Shown one piece after another: positions 6,892-12,479 of a stretch of 12,479 bases of DNA; the first letter of the stretch is position 1; every line of letters starts with the position of its first letter. The notes under the pieces were generated by a model. That model was not told where the DNA came from and did no database searches. It saw nothing but the letters and a program-made list of their open reading frames with translations. Source of the stretch: Ruminococcaceae bacterium UBA1417 (GTDB taxonomy: Bacteria; Bacillota; Clostridia; Oscillospirales; Acutalibacteraceae). The translations under genes were made by a program, and so were the position numbers. The stretch lies in contig DBPP01000029.1 in assembly GCA_002305575.1 (NCBI GenBank), positions 15,772-28,250 of the forward strand, written 5' to 3'.

Positions 6892-6926
6892 AAAGGTCCG
6901 ACAAGCATACTGCCTGTCGGACCTTT
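6892..6926 (-). terminator. Intrinsic terminator of the tRNA-Thr gene
   Basis: A perfect 12-bp stem (AAAGGTCCGACA with TGTCGGACCTTT) and 11-base loop begin two bases after the tRNA CCA end and are followed on the minus strand by a short T-tract. Confidence 0.88.
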
Positions 6927-6927
6927 C

Positions 6928-7002
6928 TGGAGCTGATGGTCAGAATCGAACTGACAACCTGTTCATTACGAGTGAACTGCTCTGCCATTGAGCCACATCA
7001 GC
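6928..7002 (-). tRNA. tRNA-Thr (anticodon CGU)
   Basis: A full cloverleaf can be folded. The acceptor stem is GCTGATG with CATCAGC, and the D stem GCTC/GAGC encloses AATGGCA. The anticodon stem GTTCA/TGAAC carries loop CTCGTAA, giving anticodon CGT (6970-6968), and the T stem GTCAG/CTGAC carries loop TTCGATT. The CCA end is encoded (6930-6928). It has its own promoter (7026-7054) and terminator, so it is a single-tRNA transcription unit reading ACG codons. Confidence 0.96.
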
Positions 7003-7025
7003 ACATTGCGTTTGCAACGACACTT

Positions 7026-7054
7026 ATTATACACAAAAGCACAGGGGAAGTCAA
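7026..7054 (-). promoter_or_regulatory. Promoter of the tRNA-Thr gene
   Basis: TTGACT (7054-7049) and TATAAT (7031-7026) with 17 bases between, 24 bases upstream of the tRNA 5' end. Near-perfect consensus, as expected for a stable-RNA gene. Confidence 0.88.
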
Positions 7055-7123
7055 GTCCCGATTTCAATTTTTTTCGCAAAAATTTTCAGTCAGGTTTTCG
7101 GCGTTTCGGTCTCATGCTCGCAC

Positions 7124-7152
7124 TTGTTTGCCGTTTGAAATTGTGCTATACT
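7124..7152 (+). promoter_or_regulatory. Promoter of the DnaD/helicase-loader genes
   Basis: TTGTTT (7124-7129) and TATACT (7147-7152) with 17 bases between, about 45 bases upstream of the chosen DnaD start. It is divergent from the tRNA promoter. Confidence 0.6.
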
Positions 7153-7197
7153 AAAGGTCGATAATTTACAAATGCTATGGAAAGGAGCGGTCATGGA

Positions 7198-8169
7198 ATG
7201 GGATATGCATTGCAGCTGGGGCCATGGAGCTCTGTTTTTGCTGTGCCCGGCGCGCTTGTAGACCGATACATCCAAACCGCAAGCGGTGACCAGCTCAAGG
7301 TAATTCTCTGGCTGTTGCGCAACAACGAGCGGAGCTATTCGGCGGAAGAAATTGCTGCTGCCATCGGCCTGCACAGCATGGATGTCGAAAGCGCCATCCA
7401 GTTTTGGGTGCAGAACAGCCTGCTTCAAAGGGAGGACGCGCCGCTTGCAACCGCGCTGCGCCCCGCGACCACGGCGGCGCCCACGGCGCCCGCGCAACCC
7501 GTGCACACAGCTGCACCGCGGCGGATGCTGCGTCCGGACGGTCTCTACATTTCCGAGCGTGTCGAAGCCTCACCCACCATCCGCCGTCTGGTGGAGGAAG
7601 CCGAGGCAATGCTCGGCAAAACGCTCTCGCCCGCGCTTTCCGGCACCCTGATTCAGGCGCACGAGGACTATGGCCTGCCCTGCGAGGTGATTCTGATGCT
7701 CGTCGCCTATGCGAATAAGATCGGTCGGGCCAACACGAGCTACATCGAATCGACCGTCCGCAACTGGGCGGATTCCAATATCCTGAGCATTGAGGCCGCC
7801 GAGGAAAAGCTGCGCGAGCTTGACGAAACCGCCGTCGCATGGAAGCGCTGCGAAAGCGCGTTCGGCATGACCTCGCGCCGGGCGCCGAGCCGCAACGAAG
7901 GCCAGTACGCACACCGCTGGGTTCTGGAATGGAATATGCCCGACGAGCTTTTGAACGAAGCGTACAACCGATGCGTGGACAACACGGGCAAGGTCAACAT
8001 GAAATACATCAACGCCATTCTGGAGCGGTGGCACAATGCGGGTATCCGCACGCTGAAGGAAGCTATTGACGAGAAGCTGGCCGCCGACGCGCGCCGGGAA
8101 GCGAAGCATACGCCTTCCTACGATCTCGAGGAATACGAAAAATACGATATCTTTGGCTCTGAATCCTGA
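7198..8169 (+). CDS. DnaD domain-containing primosome protein
   Basis: A 323-residue cytoplasmic protein that should remodel DNA and help load the replicative helicase. The N-terminal part (about 1-80) resembles the winged-helix DnaD N-domain (QLKVILWLLRNNERSYSAEEIAAAIGL). Two DnaD/DnaB_2-type helical modules follow, each ending in the family's Y-x3-I/V-x3-W signature: YIESTVRNW (182-190) and YINAILERW (270-278). An Ala/Pro-rich linker (about 86-110) separates the parts. I chose ATG 7198, with AAAGGAG about 10 bases upstream, over the in-frame ATG 7177, which would lie before that site. The helicase-loader gene follows after 39 bases. This pairing is a normal core-chromosome arrangement in Clostridia, although prophages carry similar pairs. 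Confidence 0.9.
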   Translation: MGYALQLGPWSSVFAVPGALVDRYIQTASGDQLKVILWLLRNNERSYSAEEIAAAIGLHSMDVESAIQFWVQNSLLQREDAPLATALRPATTAAPTAPAQPVHTAAPRRMLRPDGLYISERVEASPTIRRLVEEAEAMLGKTLSPALSGTLIQAHEDYGLPCEVILMLVAYANKIGRANTSYIESTVRNWADSNILSIEAAEEKLRELDETAVAWKRCESAFGMTSRRAPSRNEGQYAHRWVLEWNMPDELLNEAYNRCVDNTGKVNMKYINAILERWHNAGIRTLKEAIDEKLAADARREAKHTPSYDLEEYEKYDIFGSES

Positions 8170-8208
8170 AAAAGCCGTTACTGAGGCAGAAAAGGAAGGT
8201 GCAAACCC

Positions 8209-9198
8209 ATGGGATATGCAAAACAGGTTTATCTGGAGGCGGAAGCCACACTCAACCGCCGCCACAACGATGCCGTACGCCACGCACAGCAAAAGCTGGA
8301 TGCGTTTTATGCGGTTTGCCCCGAAGCTGAGGCAGTCCGCCGGCGCATTGCTTCCACGGCAAGCCAGGCGGCAAAGGCTGTGCTGCGTGGAACGGACGTG
8401 CGCGCCTCGCTCGAAACGCTGAAAGCGGAGAATCTCGAGGCACAGCGCCGCTTTTCGGAACTTCTCGCCACACACGGTTTGACCCGTGCGGACATCGAGC
8501 CGCAATACCACTGCGCAAAATGCGAGGACACCGGATACGTGGACGGCCGCATGTGCAGCTGCCACCGCGCACTGCTCCGGCAAATCGCCTACGAAAATCT
8601 GAACCGCATTTCCCCGCTTACCCTCTCAACTTTCGAGGATTTTTCTCTCGAATATTACAGCGACGCGCCCGTAGACGGGCGACGTTCCGACCGCGAACAG
8701 ATGCGCTACATCTTGGACTACTGCAAACGCTACGCGGAAACTTTCTCAGCAAAATCCGGGAATCTCTTCTTCACGGGCGCAACCGGTCTGGGCAAGACAC
8801 ACCTTTCGCTCGCCATCGCCTCCGCTGCCATCGATAAAGGCTTTGGCGTCGTGTATGGCACCGCGCAGAATTTTGCCATTGCGCTCGAGCGGGAGCGCTT
8901 TGCGCGCAGTGAGGAAACCAGCGGCGATACGCTGGAGCTGCTCAACGATTGCGACCTGCTGATTCTCGACGATCTCGGTATGGAGATTTCTTCCTCTTAC
9001 ATCACGGCGATGATTTACAACGTGATCGACACGCGCATCATGCTCGCAAAACCGACGATTATCAGCACCAATCTTTCCATGCAGGAGCTCGAAAAGCGCT
9101 ACAACGAGCGCTTTGTTTCACGTGTGCTCGGTTTTTATGACCGCATGCCTTTCCGCGGGAAGGATATTCGTGCAAAGCGCAAATTTGGCCGCCACTAA
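8209..9198 (+). CDS. DnaI/DnaC-type helicase loader ATPase
   Basis: A 329-residue AAA+ protein that should load the replicative helicase at origins or stalled forks. Residues 1-95 are helical and charged. A Cys cluster C102, C105, C116, C118 (CAKC...CSC) forms the zinc site typical of DnaI-like loaders. The ATPase domain shows Walker A GATGLGKT (190-197), Walker B LLILDDLG (250-257), sensor-1 STN (286-288) and a basic RFVSRV segment (301-306) near the expected arginine finger. GGAAGG lies nine bases before ATG 8209. IstB transposition helpers share the ATPase domain but lack this zinc N-terminal half, and the DnaD neighbour favours replication. Confidence 0.93.
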   Translation: MGYAKQVYLEAEATLNRRHNDAVRHAQQKLDAFYAVCPEAEAVRRRIASTASQAAKAVLRGTDVRASLETLKAENLEAQRRFSELLATHGLTRADIEPQYHCAKCEDTGYVDGRMCSCHRALLRQIAYENLNRISPLTLSTFEDFSLEYYSDAPVDGRRSDREQMRYILDYCKRYAETFSAKSGNLFFTGATGLGKTHLSLAIASAAIDKGFGVVYGTAQNFAIALERERFARSEETSGDTLELLNDCDLLILDDLGMEISSSYITAMIYNVIDTRIMLAKPTIISTNLSMQELEKRYNERFVSRVLGFYDRMPFRGKDIRAKRKFGRH

Positions 9199-9251
9199 CC
9201 GCTGCCAAAGCCCGTGCGCAACCGCTGATTCCACGAAAGGGGTGACTACCC

Positions 9252-10250
9252 ATCAAACTGCTGCCTGTATTCCTTTCTGTCCCCATTTTTCTACTCAGCT
9301 TTTCCGGCTGCGCCCAGCCCAACAACGCGGCGCCCGCCTCTGCGGAGGCGGCCGCTCTTGTGGAAGCTACGGTTACGCCCGCCCCAACGGCGCCGGCACT
9401 GAATCCGGTCTCCTTTCAGGCGGACCGCTATCTGGTCTGCGAAGCCGCCGACGAATATCTGGGCGATAGCCGACCGGATTACGAAGCACTGGTCGACGCC
9501 GTATGCACGGGCACGCCGGAAGTCGCGCTCTCCGATCCGGCGCATGCCGCACGGGCCGTCGAGGTCTTTGCAGGTTCCCCCTACAGCACACTGGCAGCTC
9601 TTGAAGTGGACGAAGCCGGCACGGTGACGATCACGCCTTCCGGAACCGGCAGCGCCGACGAATTTGACAATGCGGCAGAGACATTGGTGGAGGGCGTGCT
9701 GTACGAGCAATCCAATGCGCTTGAAATAGCACTGGCGCTGTACAGAGCCGTCAGCGCTGAATGCACCTATGAGGAAAACGACGAGAACTCGCTTTACCGA
9801 ATGCTTGTTGAACACCGTGGCGGCAGCGCGGAGTTTGCGGAGGCCCTGCAGTATCTTTTCCTGCAAAACAACATTCCCGCACAACTTGCCTACGGCACGG
9901 TCGGCGACGTCGTGCACGTTTGGGTGATCGCGCAGCTGAACGGCAACGCCTATCACTTCGACCCTACCTTTGAAAATGGCGTGACCGGTGGTCGCGGCCT
10001 CTCCTATTTTGGTATGAGCGACACCGCGCGCGTCTACACGGGCTGTACGCTGCCGTGCACGGTCGGACAGGGCAGATACGCCGAAACGGTCGAGGCCCCA
10101 TGCCCTGATACGTACTTTGACGACCTTTTCACCGATGTAACCGACTGGGAAAACGACGTGCGCCAGCATTTTGTGTACCTGGCCTACGGATTTGAGGATG
10201 ACTACCTCAATTCCATCCAGACCGATACGTTGGTCACGCCCGGCGAATAA
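9252..10250 (+). CDS. Transglutaminase-fold lipoprotein with Ser in place of the catalytic Cys; apparent ATC start
   Basis: A secreted lipoprotein of about 332 residues. In frame from ATC 9252 it begins IKLLPVFLSVPIFLLSFSGC, a clear signal peptide with lipobox FSGC and lipidated C20. It then has an Ala/Pro/Thr linker, and the mature domain starts near residue 50. AAAGGGGTG lies about seven bases before the ATC, and a TGA at 9243 rules out a start further upstream. No ATG, GTG or TTG lies before the signal peptide; the first standard start, GTG 9360, would remove it. The C-terminal half matches the transglutaminase-like core (family pattern GxCxxxA...HxW...D): GGSAEFAEALQYLF with S192, HVWV with H222, and FDPTFE with D237. 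With Ser for Cys it may be inactive or a non-catalytic binding protein. It is co-directional with the helicase loader, 53 bases downstream. Confidence 0.8.
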   Translation: MKLLPVFLSVPIFLLSFSGCAQPNNAAPASAEAAALVEATVTPAPTAPALNPVSFQADRYLVCEAADEYLGDSRPDYEALVDAVCTGTPEVALSDPAHAARAVEVFAGSPYSTLAALEVDEAGTVTITPSGTGSADEFDNAAETLVEGVLYEQSNALEIALALYRAVSAECTYEENDENSLYRMLVEHRGGSAEFAEALQYLFLQNNIPAQLAYGTVGDVVHVWVIAQLNGNAYHFDPTFENGVTGGRGLSYFGMSDTARVYTGCTLPCTVGQGRYAETVEAPCPDTYFDDLFTDVTDWENDVRQHFVYLAYGFEDDYLNSIQTDTLVTPGE

Positions 10251-10270
10251 TCCTATTTGGGCAAAGCCGA

Positions 10271-10286
10271 GGGCTTGTATAAGCCC
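10271..10286 (+). other. Small hairpin after the lipoprotein gene
   Basis: GGGCTT and AAGCCC enclose a GTAT loop 20 bases after the lipoprotein stop. No T-tract follows, so it is at best a weak terminator or a 3' end stabiliser. Confidence 0.4.
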
Positions 10287-10327
10287 TGAAAAGGCACAGT
10301 TGAACCTCCCGGATTGTTTAAACAGGA

Positions 10328-10360
10328 CCCAAAAGCCTCTATACAGGCATATTGGGTTTT
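10328..10360 (+). terminator. Probable terminator downstream of the lipoprotein gene
   Basis: An interrupted stem (CCCAA and GCCT pairing with AGGC and TTGGG around an internal bulge) is followed by TTTT. It lies about 80 bases after the lipoprotein stop and abuts the end of the transposase remnant, so it may have come with that insertion. Confidence 0.5.
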
Positions 10361-10596
10361 AGCAGGCGTGGTGCCGCTGACGCGGCGCCACGCCTATTTT
10401 GCTTTGGATACACTCGATTGTAAAATGGATGTATCGGTCAATCATCTCGTCAACCTCGGAGAAGGAGGCCGGTTTGTGGCGGTGGATACATTCGTCTGAA
10501 GGATGGAAAAGAAGTTTTTTGCCATCGCATTGACATAGGGGTTCCGCGTCTTGACATCGAAGGCGTCCGGCCGTATTCTTGCATCAACTGTTTATG
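10359..10596 (-). pseudogene. IS3-family (IS150-like) transposase orfB, 3' remnant with frameshifts
   Basis: Read on the minus strand with frame changes, the C-terminal end of an IS3-family integrase-type transposase appears in pieces: HKQLMQEYGRTPSMSRRG, NPYVNAMAKNFFSILQT, ECIHRHKPASFSEVDEMIDR and YIHFTIECIQSKIGVAP, ending at TAA 10361. The typical family tail is NPYDNAMAENFFSILKTE...IHRHKP...IDxYIHFYN. Frames break near 10541-10546 and 10491-10494. The catalytic Glu of the DDE triad (AMAENFF) is Lys here, and nothing upstream of about 10596 is recognisable. It is dead and truncated. Neither element end nor target duplication could be identified with confidence. Confidence 0.82.
10364..10395. 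terminator. Strong hairpin within the IS3 remnant
   Basis: A 14-bp stem (AGGCGTGGTGCCGC with GCGGCGCCACGCCT, one G-U wobble on the plus strand) has a TGAC loop and is followed on the plus strand by ATTTTGCTTT. It is inside the decayed transposase tail and may block transcripts leaving the lipoprotein gene. Confidence 0.6.
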
Positions 10597-10720
10597 CACC
10601 AGCAACGCTCTTCACTATTTTTGCACGGTAAGGCCTTGTTTCCTATCTCAACCCATCCATAGCCATAATTTCCCCATCTACTATACACACTCGTATTGAA
10701 AATAGCAAGCTGAATTCATT

Positions 10721-11341
10721 CTACTCTAACGCCAAGATACGATTTCCGTTTATATTCAGATAATAACGGTCAGGATACCCTTTGGAATACGCGTAAATAC
10801 TTACTACTGAAGTTTTACTACCAACCAATTCCGAAACAGTATACCGGACATTTGTGGAGAAACTATCGGAAATTGAATCTATTGGAGCCGTCATCATCAC
10901 GGAAACACAGATATAATAATCTTCTGTATCGCTGAATCGAAGGACTTCATAATGTCCCGCCGTAGTATCTAAAGTATCAGAATCTATCCTTTTCATCATG
11001 CTAAATACAGGTATTCTATATGCGCCTTCCGCCTTCTCAATGATCTGAACAGAAGAAGCATTCCGACCTTGACTATAAACAACCAATGTGGAGTTTTCTC
11101 CTTCAATCAAACTTTGGATCTCACCGACGCGCATATAATGAAATACGCTCTCTGGAGAATCAAAACCAACAAGTACATTTTCTATCGGACAAAACTGTAA
11201 TAATACGCCCAACCCCATCGTCACTAAAATCAAGGCCATAACAGTCTTCTTCCGTAATGCGGATCTTTTCCTTTTCCACAGAATCAGAATGACGACAAAC
11301 AATAAAATCAAAGAAAAAACTATTCTGACAGCAAAATACAT
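10721..11341 (-). CDS. Hypothetical membrane protein, AT-rich
   Basis: I do not recognise a family for this 206-residue protein. Residues about 4-22 (AVRIVFSLILLFVVILILW) and 34-51 (VMALILVTMGLGVLLQF) are two membrane segments with a basic KRKRSALRKK loop between them, which by the positive-inside rule should be cytoplasmic. Both termini are then outside, leaving residues 52-206 as an extracytoplasmic domain. That domain is rich in beta-type alternation and ends in YAYSKGYPDRYYLNINGNRILALE. The start ATG 11341 has only a weak AGGTAGG-like site. Base composition is visibly richer in A and T than the rest of the window, and it lies alone between two transposase remnants, so it was probably acquired horizontally or is a relic of a larger insertion. 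The reading frame is intact. Confidence 0.7.
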   Translation of the reverse strand: MYFAVRIVFSLILLFVVILILWKRKRSALRKKTVMALILVTMGLGVLLQFCPIENVLVGFDSPESVFHYMRVGEIQSLIEGENSTLVVYSQGRNASSVQIIEKAEGAYRIPVFSMMKRIDSDTLDTTAGHYEVLRFSDTEDYYICVSVMMTAPIDSISDSFSTNVRYTVSELVGSKTSVVSIYAYSKGYPDRYYLNINGNRILALE

Positions 11342-11510
11342 ATACTAACCTACCTTTTTATCATTTAACTCGGAGAAACTGGTTGTGAACCACCTGTTTT
11401 TCCGAATAGAAAAGCAAAATAAGGCCATTGCATCAACACTCCAATTCGACTAATTCCGTTGTACTTTGGACTTCACCTTAGTAGCCCGCGTCAAGAAAGG
11501 TCCGCAAAAA

Positions 11511-12144
11511 GGGATCCTGTAAAATTGAAAGTTAAGCTGTAAAACGGAGAACATTCTGCAGGGACTGCTCACTGAGGCAAACCCTCGAAACAGACTAGGC
11601 TATTGCATGCACCAGGAGATCAGCGGTCACCAAGCGGATGTATGCCTCTGGATTTGGAAAGATGCCCACAGTATCGGTACGCCGATTGACCTGACTATGG
11701 AAAGACGCTCGATGCCCAGACGCCTGGCCAGTTTCTCCATCTTACCGGTGAGCGCACCTTGTACAAAGGCTTCCTGTACCACCTGGCCAGCGCTGCTTCA
11801 CTGCGTTTGCGCTCGGTGACTTCGTGACAAAGAACGGAATGTAGCCGCTTGGACGCACCTTCAGTACCATCCGGTACATGGTTCCCATCCGTATGTCTAG
11901 CCGGCAGGACCGGTAGCTATAGCGATCTCCGCTGCGGCTTTCAGCACGTTCGCTTTTCTCTGCTCCCAGCTGCTGACTGACTTCGACTTCCATGAGTTGG
12001 CTGCGCAGCCATTCCAGCATGCTCAGCATTGGATCCGGCTGAGCATAGCAATTCGCTTAGATTTGTGGCATGATTCTTTTGAGCCATTAAGGTTTTCTCC
12101 TTTGCAGCGGGATTGTCTCGTCAAATTTCATTTTACAGGAGCCC
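11511..12144. mobile_element. Internally deleted IS256-family insertion element
   Basis: The ends are imperfect terminal inverted repeats. The left end reads GGGATCCTGTAAAATTGAAA and the right end, on the other strand, GGGCTCCTGTAAAATGAAA. Between them lies a broken IS256-type transposase. At 634 bp it is about half the usual 1.3 kb, because the transposase middle is missing. No 8-9 bp target duplication is seen in the flanks, suggesting age or rearrangement. Confidence 0.8.
11532..12087 (-). pseudogene. IS256-family (Mutator-like) transposase, degenerate
   Basis: The original start is recognisable at ATG 12087 (MAQKNHATNLSEL), with AAAGGAG nine bases upstream. After a frameshift near 12040 the frame reads AQPDPMLSMLEWLRSQLMEV and VSQQLGAEKSERAESRSGDR, the typical IS256 N-terminus. 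It continues through VGTI- and KVRSGSYFP-like blocks to about 11840. Further frame changes give ERKRSEAALA and VVQEAFVQGALTGKMEKLAR (about 11830-11730). The central DDE catalytic region is absent. The C-terminus resumes with FPNPEAYIRLVTADLLVHA and SVSRVCLSEQSLQNVLRF, interrupted by TAG at 11597-11595 and ending at TAA 11534. A full transposase is about 400 residues. It cannot be functional, but its ends might be mobilised in trans by an intact relative. Confidence 0.82.
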
Positions 12145-12203
12145 TAATGGTTTGTCTATCTCCTATCGCCTTTTGTGAACTGGTTATAAACTATCCGCTT
12201 TGA

Positions 12204-12278
12204 GCGAAAGTCCCTTCACAGGAACTGAGCGATACGCTGGTGGAGGCGTTTCAGGACAAGCTCAAAAAAGACGGATAA
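12204..12278 (+). other. Short open tail, possible 3' end of a broken gene
   Basis: A 24-codon frame ends in SQELSDTLVEAFQDKLKKDG then TAA and is followed 9 bases later by a terminator-like hairpin, as a gene end would be. No start lies upstream; a TGA precedes it at 12201, close to the IS256-like element. It may be the surviving C-terminus of a gene lost when the element inserted. I do not recognise the protein. Confidence 0.25.
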
Positions 12279-12287
12279 GAACGACAA

Positions 12288-12324
12288 AAAGCCGTTAGTC
12301 GTGTTATCCACAGCTAACGGCTTT
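12288..12324. terminator. Bidirectional terminator-like hairpin
   Basis: A perfect 11-bp stem (AAAGCCGTTAG with CTAACGGCTTT) has a 15-base loop. It is flanked by an A-run on the left and TTTCT on the right, so it can act in both directions. It lies 9 bases after the open tail at 12204-12278. Confidence 0.7.
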
Positions 12325-12362
12325 CTCAATATAGATTCTTCCGCCACACAAACCGCCTTTTA

Positions 12363-12479
12363 TCATTCTGCAACCCGTAAACCGCTGGGCTGCAAGAATA
12401 ATGGCTCTTGTATGGCTGTTATCAAATTGTTATCAAAAGACTTGTCCGAACGCCGCAAACCCGCATAAATACTGGGTTT
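12363..12479 (-). other. Open frame running off the window end
   Basis: Thirty-eight sense codons on the minus strand read KPSIYAGLRRSDKSFDNNL at the edge and stop at TGA 12365. No homology is recognised and nothing decides whether it is translated. It overlaps a direct repeat (GTTATCAAA at 12418-12426 and 12429-12437, period 11) and a hairpin (AAACCC 12457-12462 with GGGTTT 12474-12479). These may instead mark the boundary of a further mobile element. Confidence 0.2.
12418..12437. repeat. Tandem GTTATCAAA repeat
   Basis: Two copies of GTTATCAAA are spaced at 11 bases, about one helical turn, near the window edge. Spacing of this kind suits paired protein-binding sites such as recombinase arm sites, but the function is unknown. 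Confidence 0.4.

Noticed and set aside
6928..7002. tRNA-Thr as an integration site for a mobile element
   Set aside because: No integrase and no duplicated tRNA 3' end are visible nearby; both sides carry ordinary single-gene units with their own promoters and terminators.
7198..9198. DnaD and helicase-loader pair as prophage replication genes
   Set aside because: No phage structural, lysis or repressor genes adjoin them; the two DnaD modules, the zinc N-terminal loader and the tRNA neighbour fit the chromosomal version better.
10501..10720. Possible CRISPR or other repeat array in the gene-poor stretch
   Set aside because: No regularly spaced repeats are present; the stretch is explained in part by the IS3 transposase remnant and otherwise shows nothing recognisable.
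11374..12191. Similar AACTGGTT-containing segments on both sides of the IS256-like element as target duplications
   Set aside because: They lie more than 100 bases from the left terminal repeat and about 30 from the right one, and match over only about 10 of 14 bases; IS256 duplications are 8-9 bp and directly abut the ends.

Overview
The window looks like a chromosomal segment of a GC-rich Clostridia-type Firmicute, probably a gut anaerobe. The evidence is strong AGGAGG ribosome sites with 6-9 base spacing, TTGACA/TATAAT promoters, a DnaD-DnaI-type replication gene pair, Gram-positive lipoproteins and intrinsic terminators. No species-level marker is present.

Left part, positions 1-5903, all on the minus strand. 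The key locus is a four-gene run: a Gfo/Idh/MocA dehydrogenase (4788-5903), a TIM-barrel sugar isomerase-like protein (3733-4743), a 130-residue protein (3329-3721) and an iron-sulfur flavoprotein (2359-3318). The second and third genes match the alpha and beta subunits of bacterial C-glycoside deglycosidases (CarB/CarC, DfgA/DfgB and Dgp families). In the known pathway the dehydrogenase oxidises the sugar 3-OH and the two-subunit enzyme then cleaves the sugar-aglycone C-C bond. The flavoprotein is an unexplained addition. Directly downstream, with its own consensus promoter, lie a sugar-binding lipoprotein (1112-2152) and a sugar ABC transporter ATPase (1-1014, cut by the window edge). A stable hairpin sits between these two. 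Together they read as an uptake-and-cleavage unit for a glycoside; the actual substrate cannot be read from sequence.

Middle part, positions 6064-10250. A single-gene unit for a CBS-pair protein with a HEPN-like N-terminal motif (6121-6819) has its own promoter and terminator. It is followed by a tRNA-Thr(CGU) gene with promoter and terminator (6928-7054). Divergent from these, on the plus strand, run a DnaD-domain protein, a DnaI/DnaC-type helicase loader and a transglutaminase-fold lipoprotein. The lipoprotein appears to start at an ATC codon and has Ser where the catalytic Cys is expected.

Right part, positions 10251-12479, is a decayed mobile-element zone. It holds a frameshifted 3' remnant of an IS3-family transposase, an AT-rich orphan membrane-protein gene, an internally deleted 634-bp IS256-family element with recognisable terminal inverted repeats, and unassigned fragments with hairpins up to the window end.
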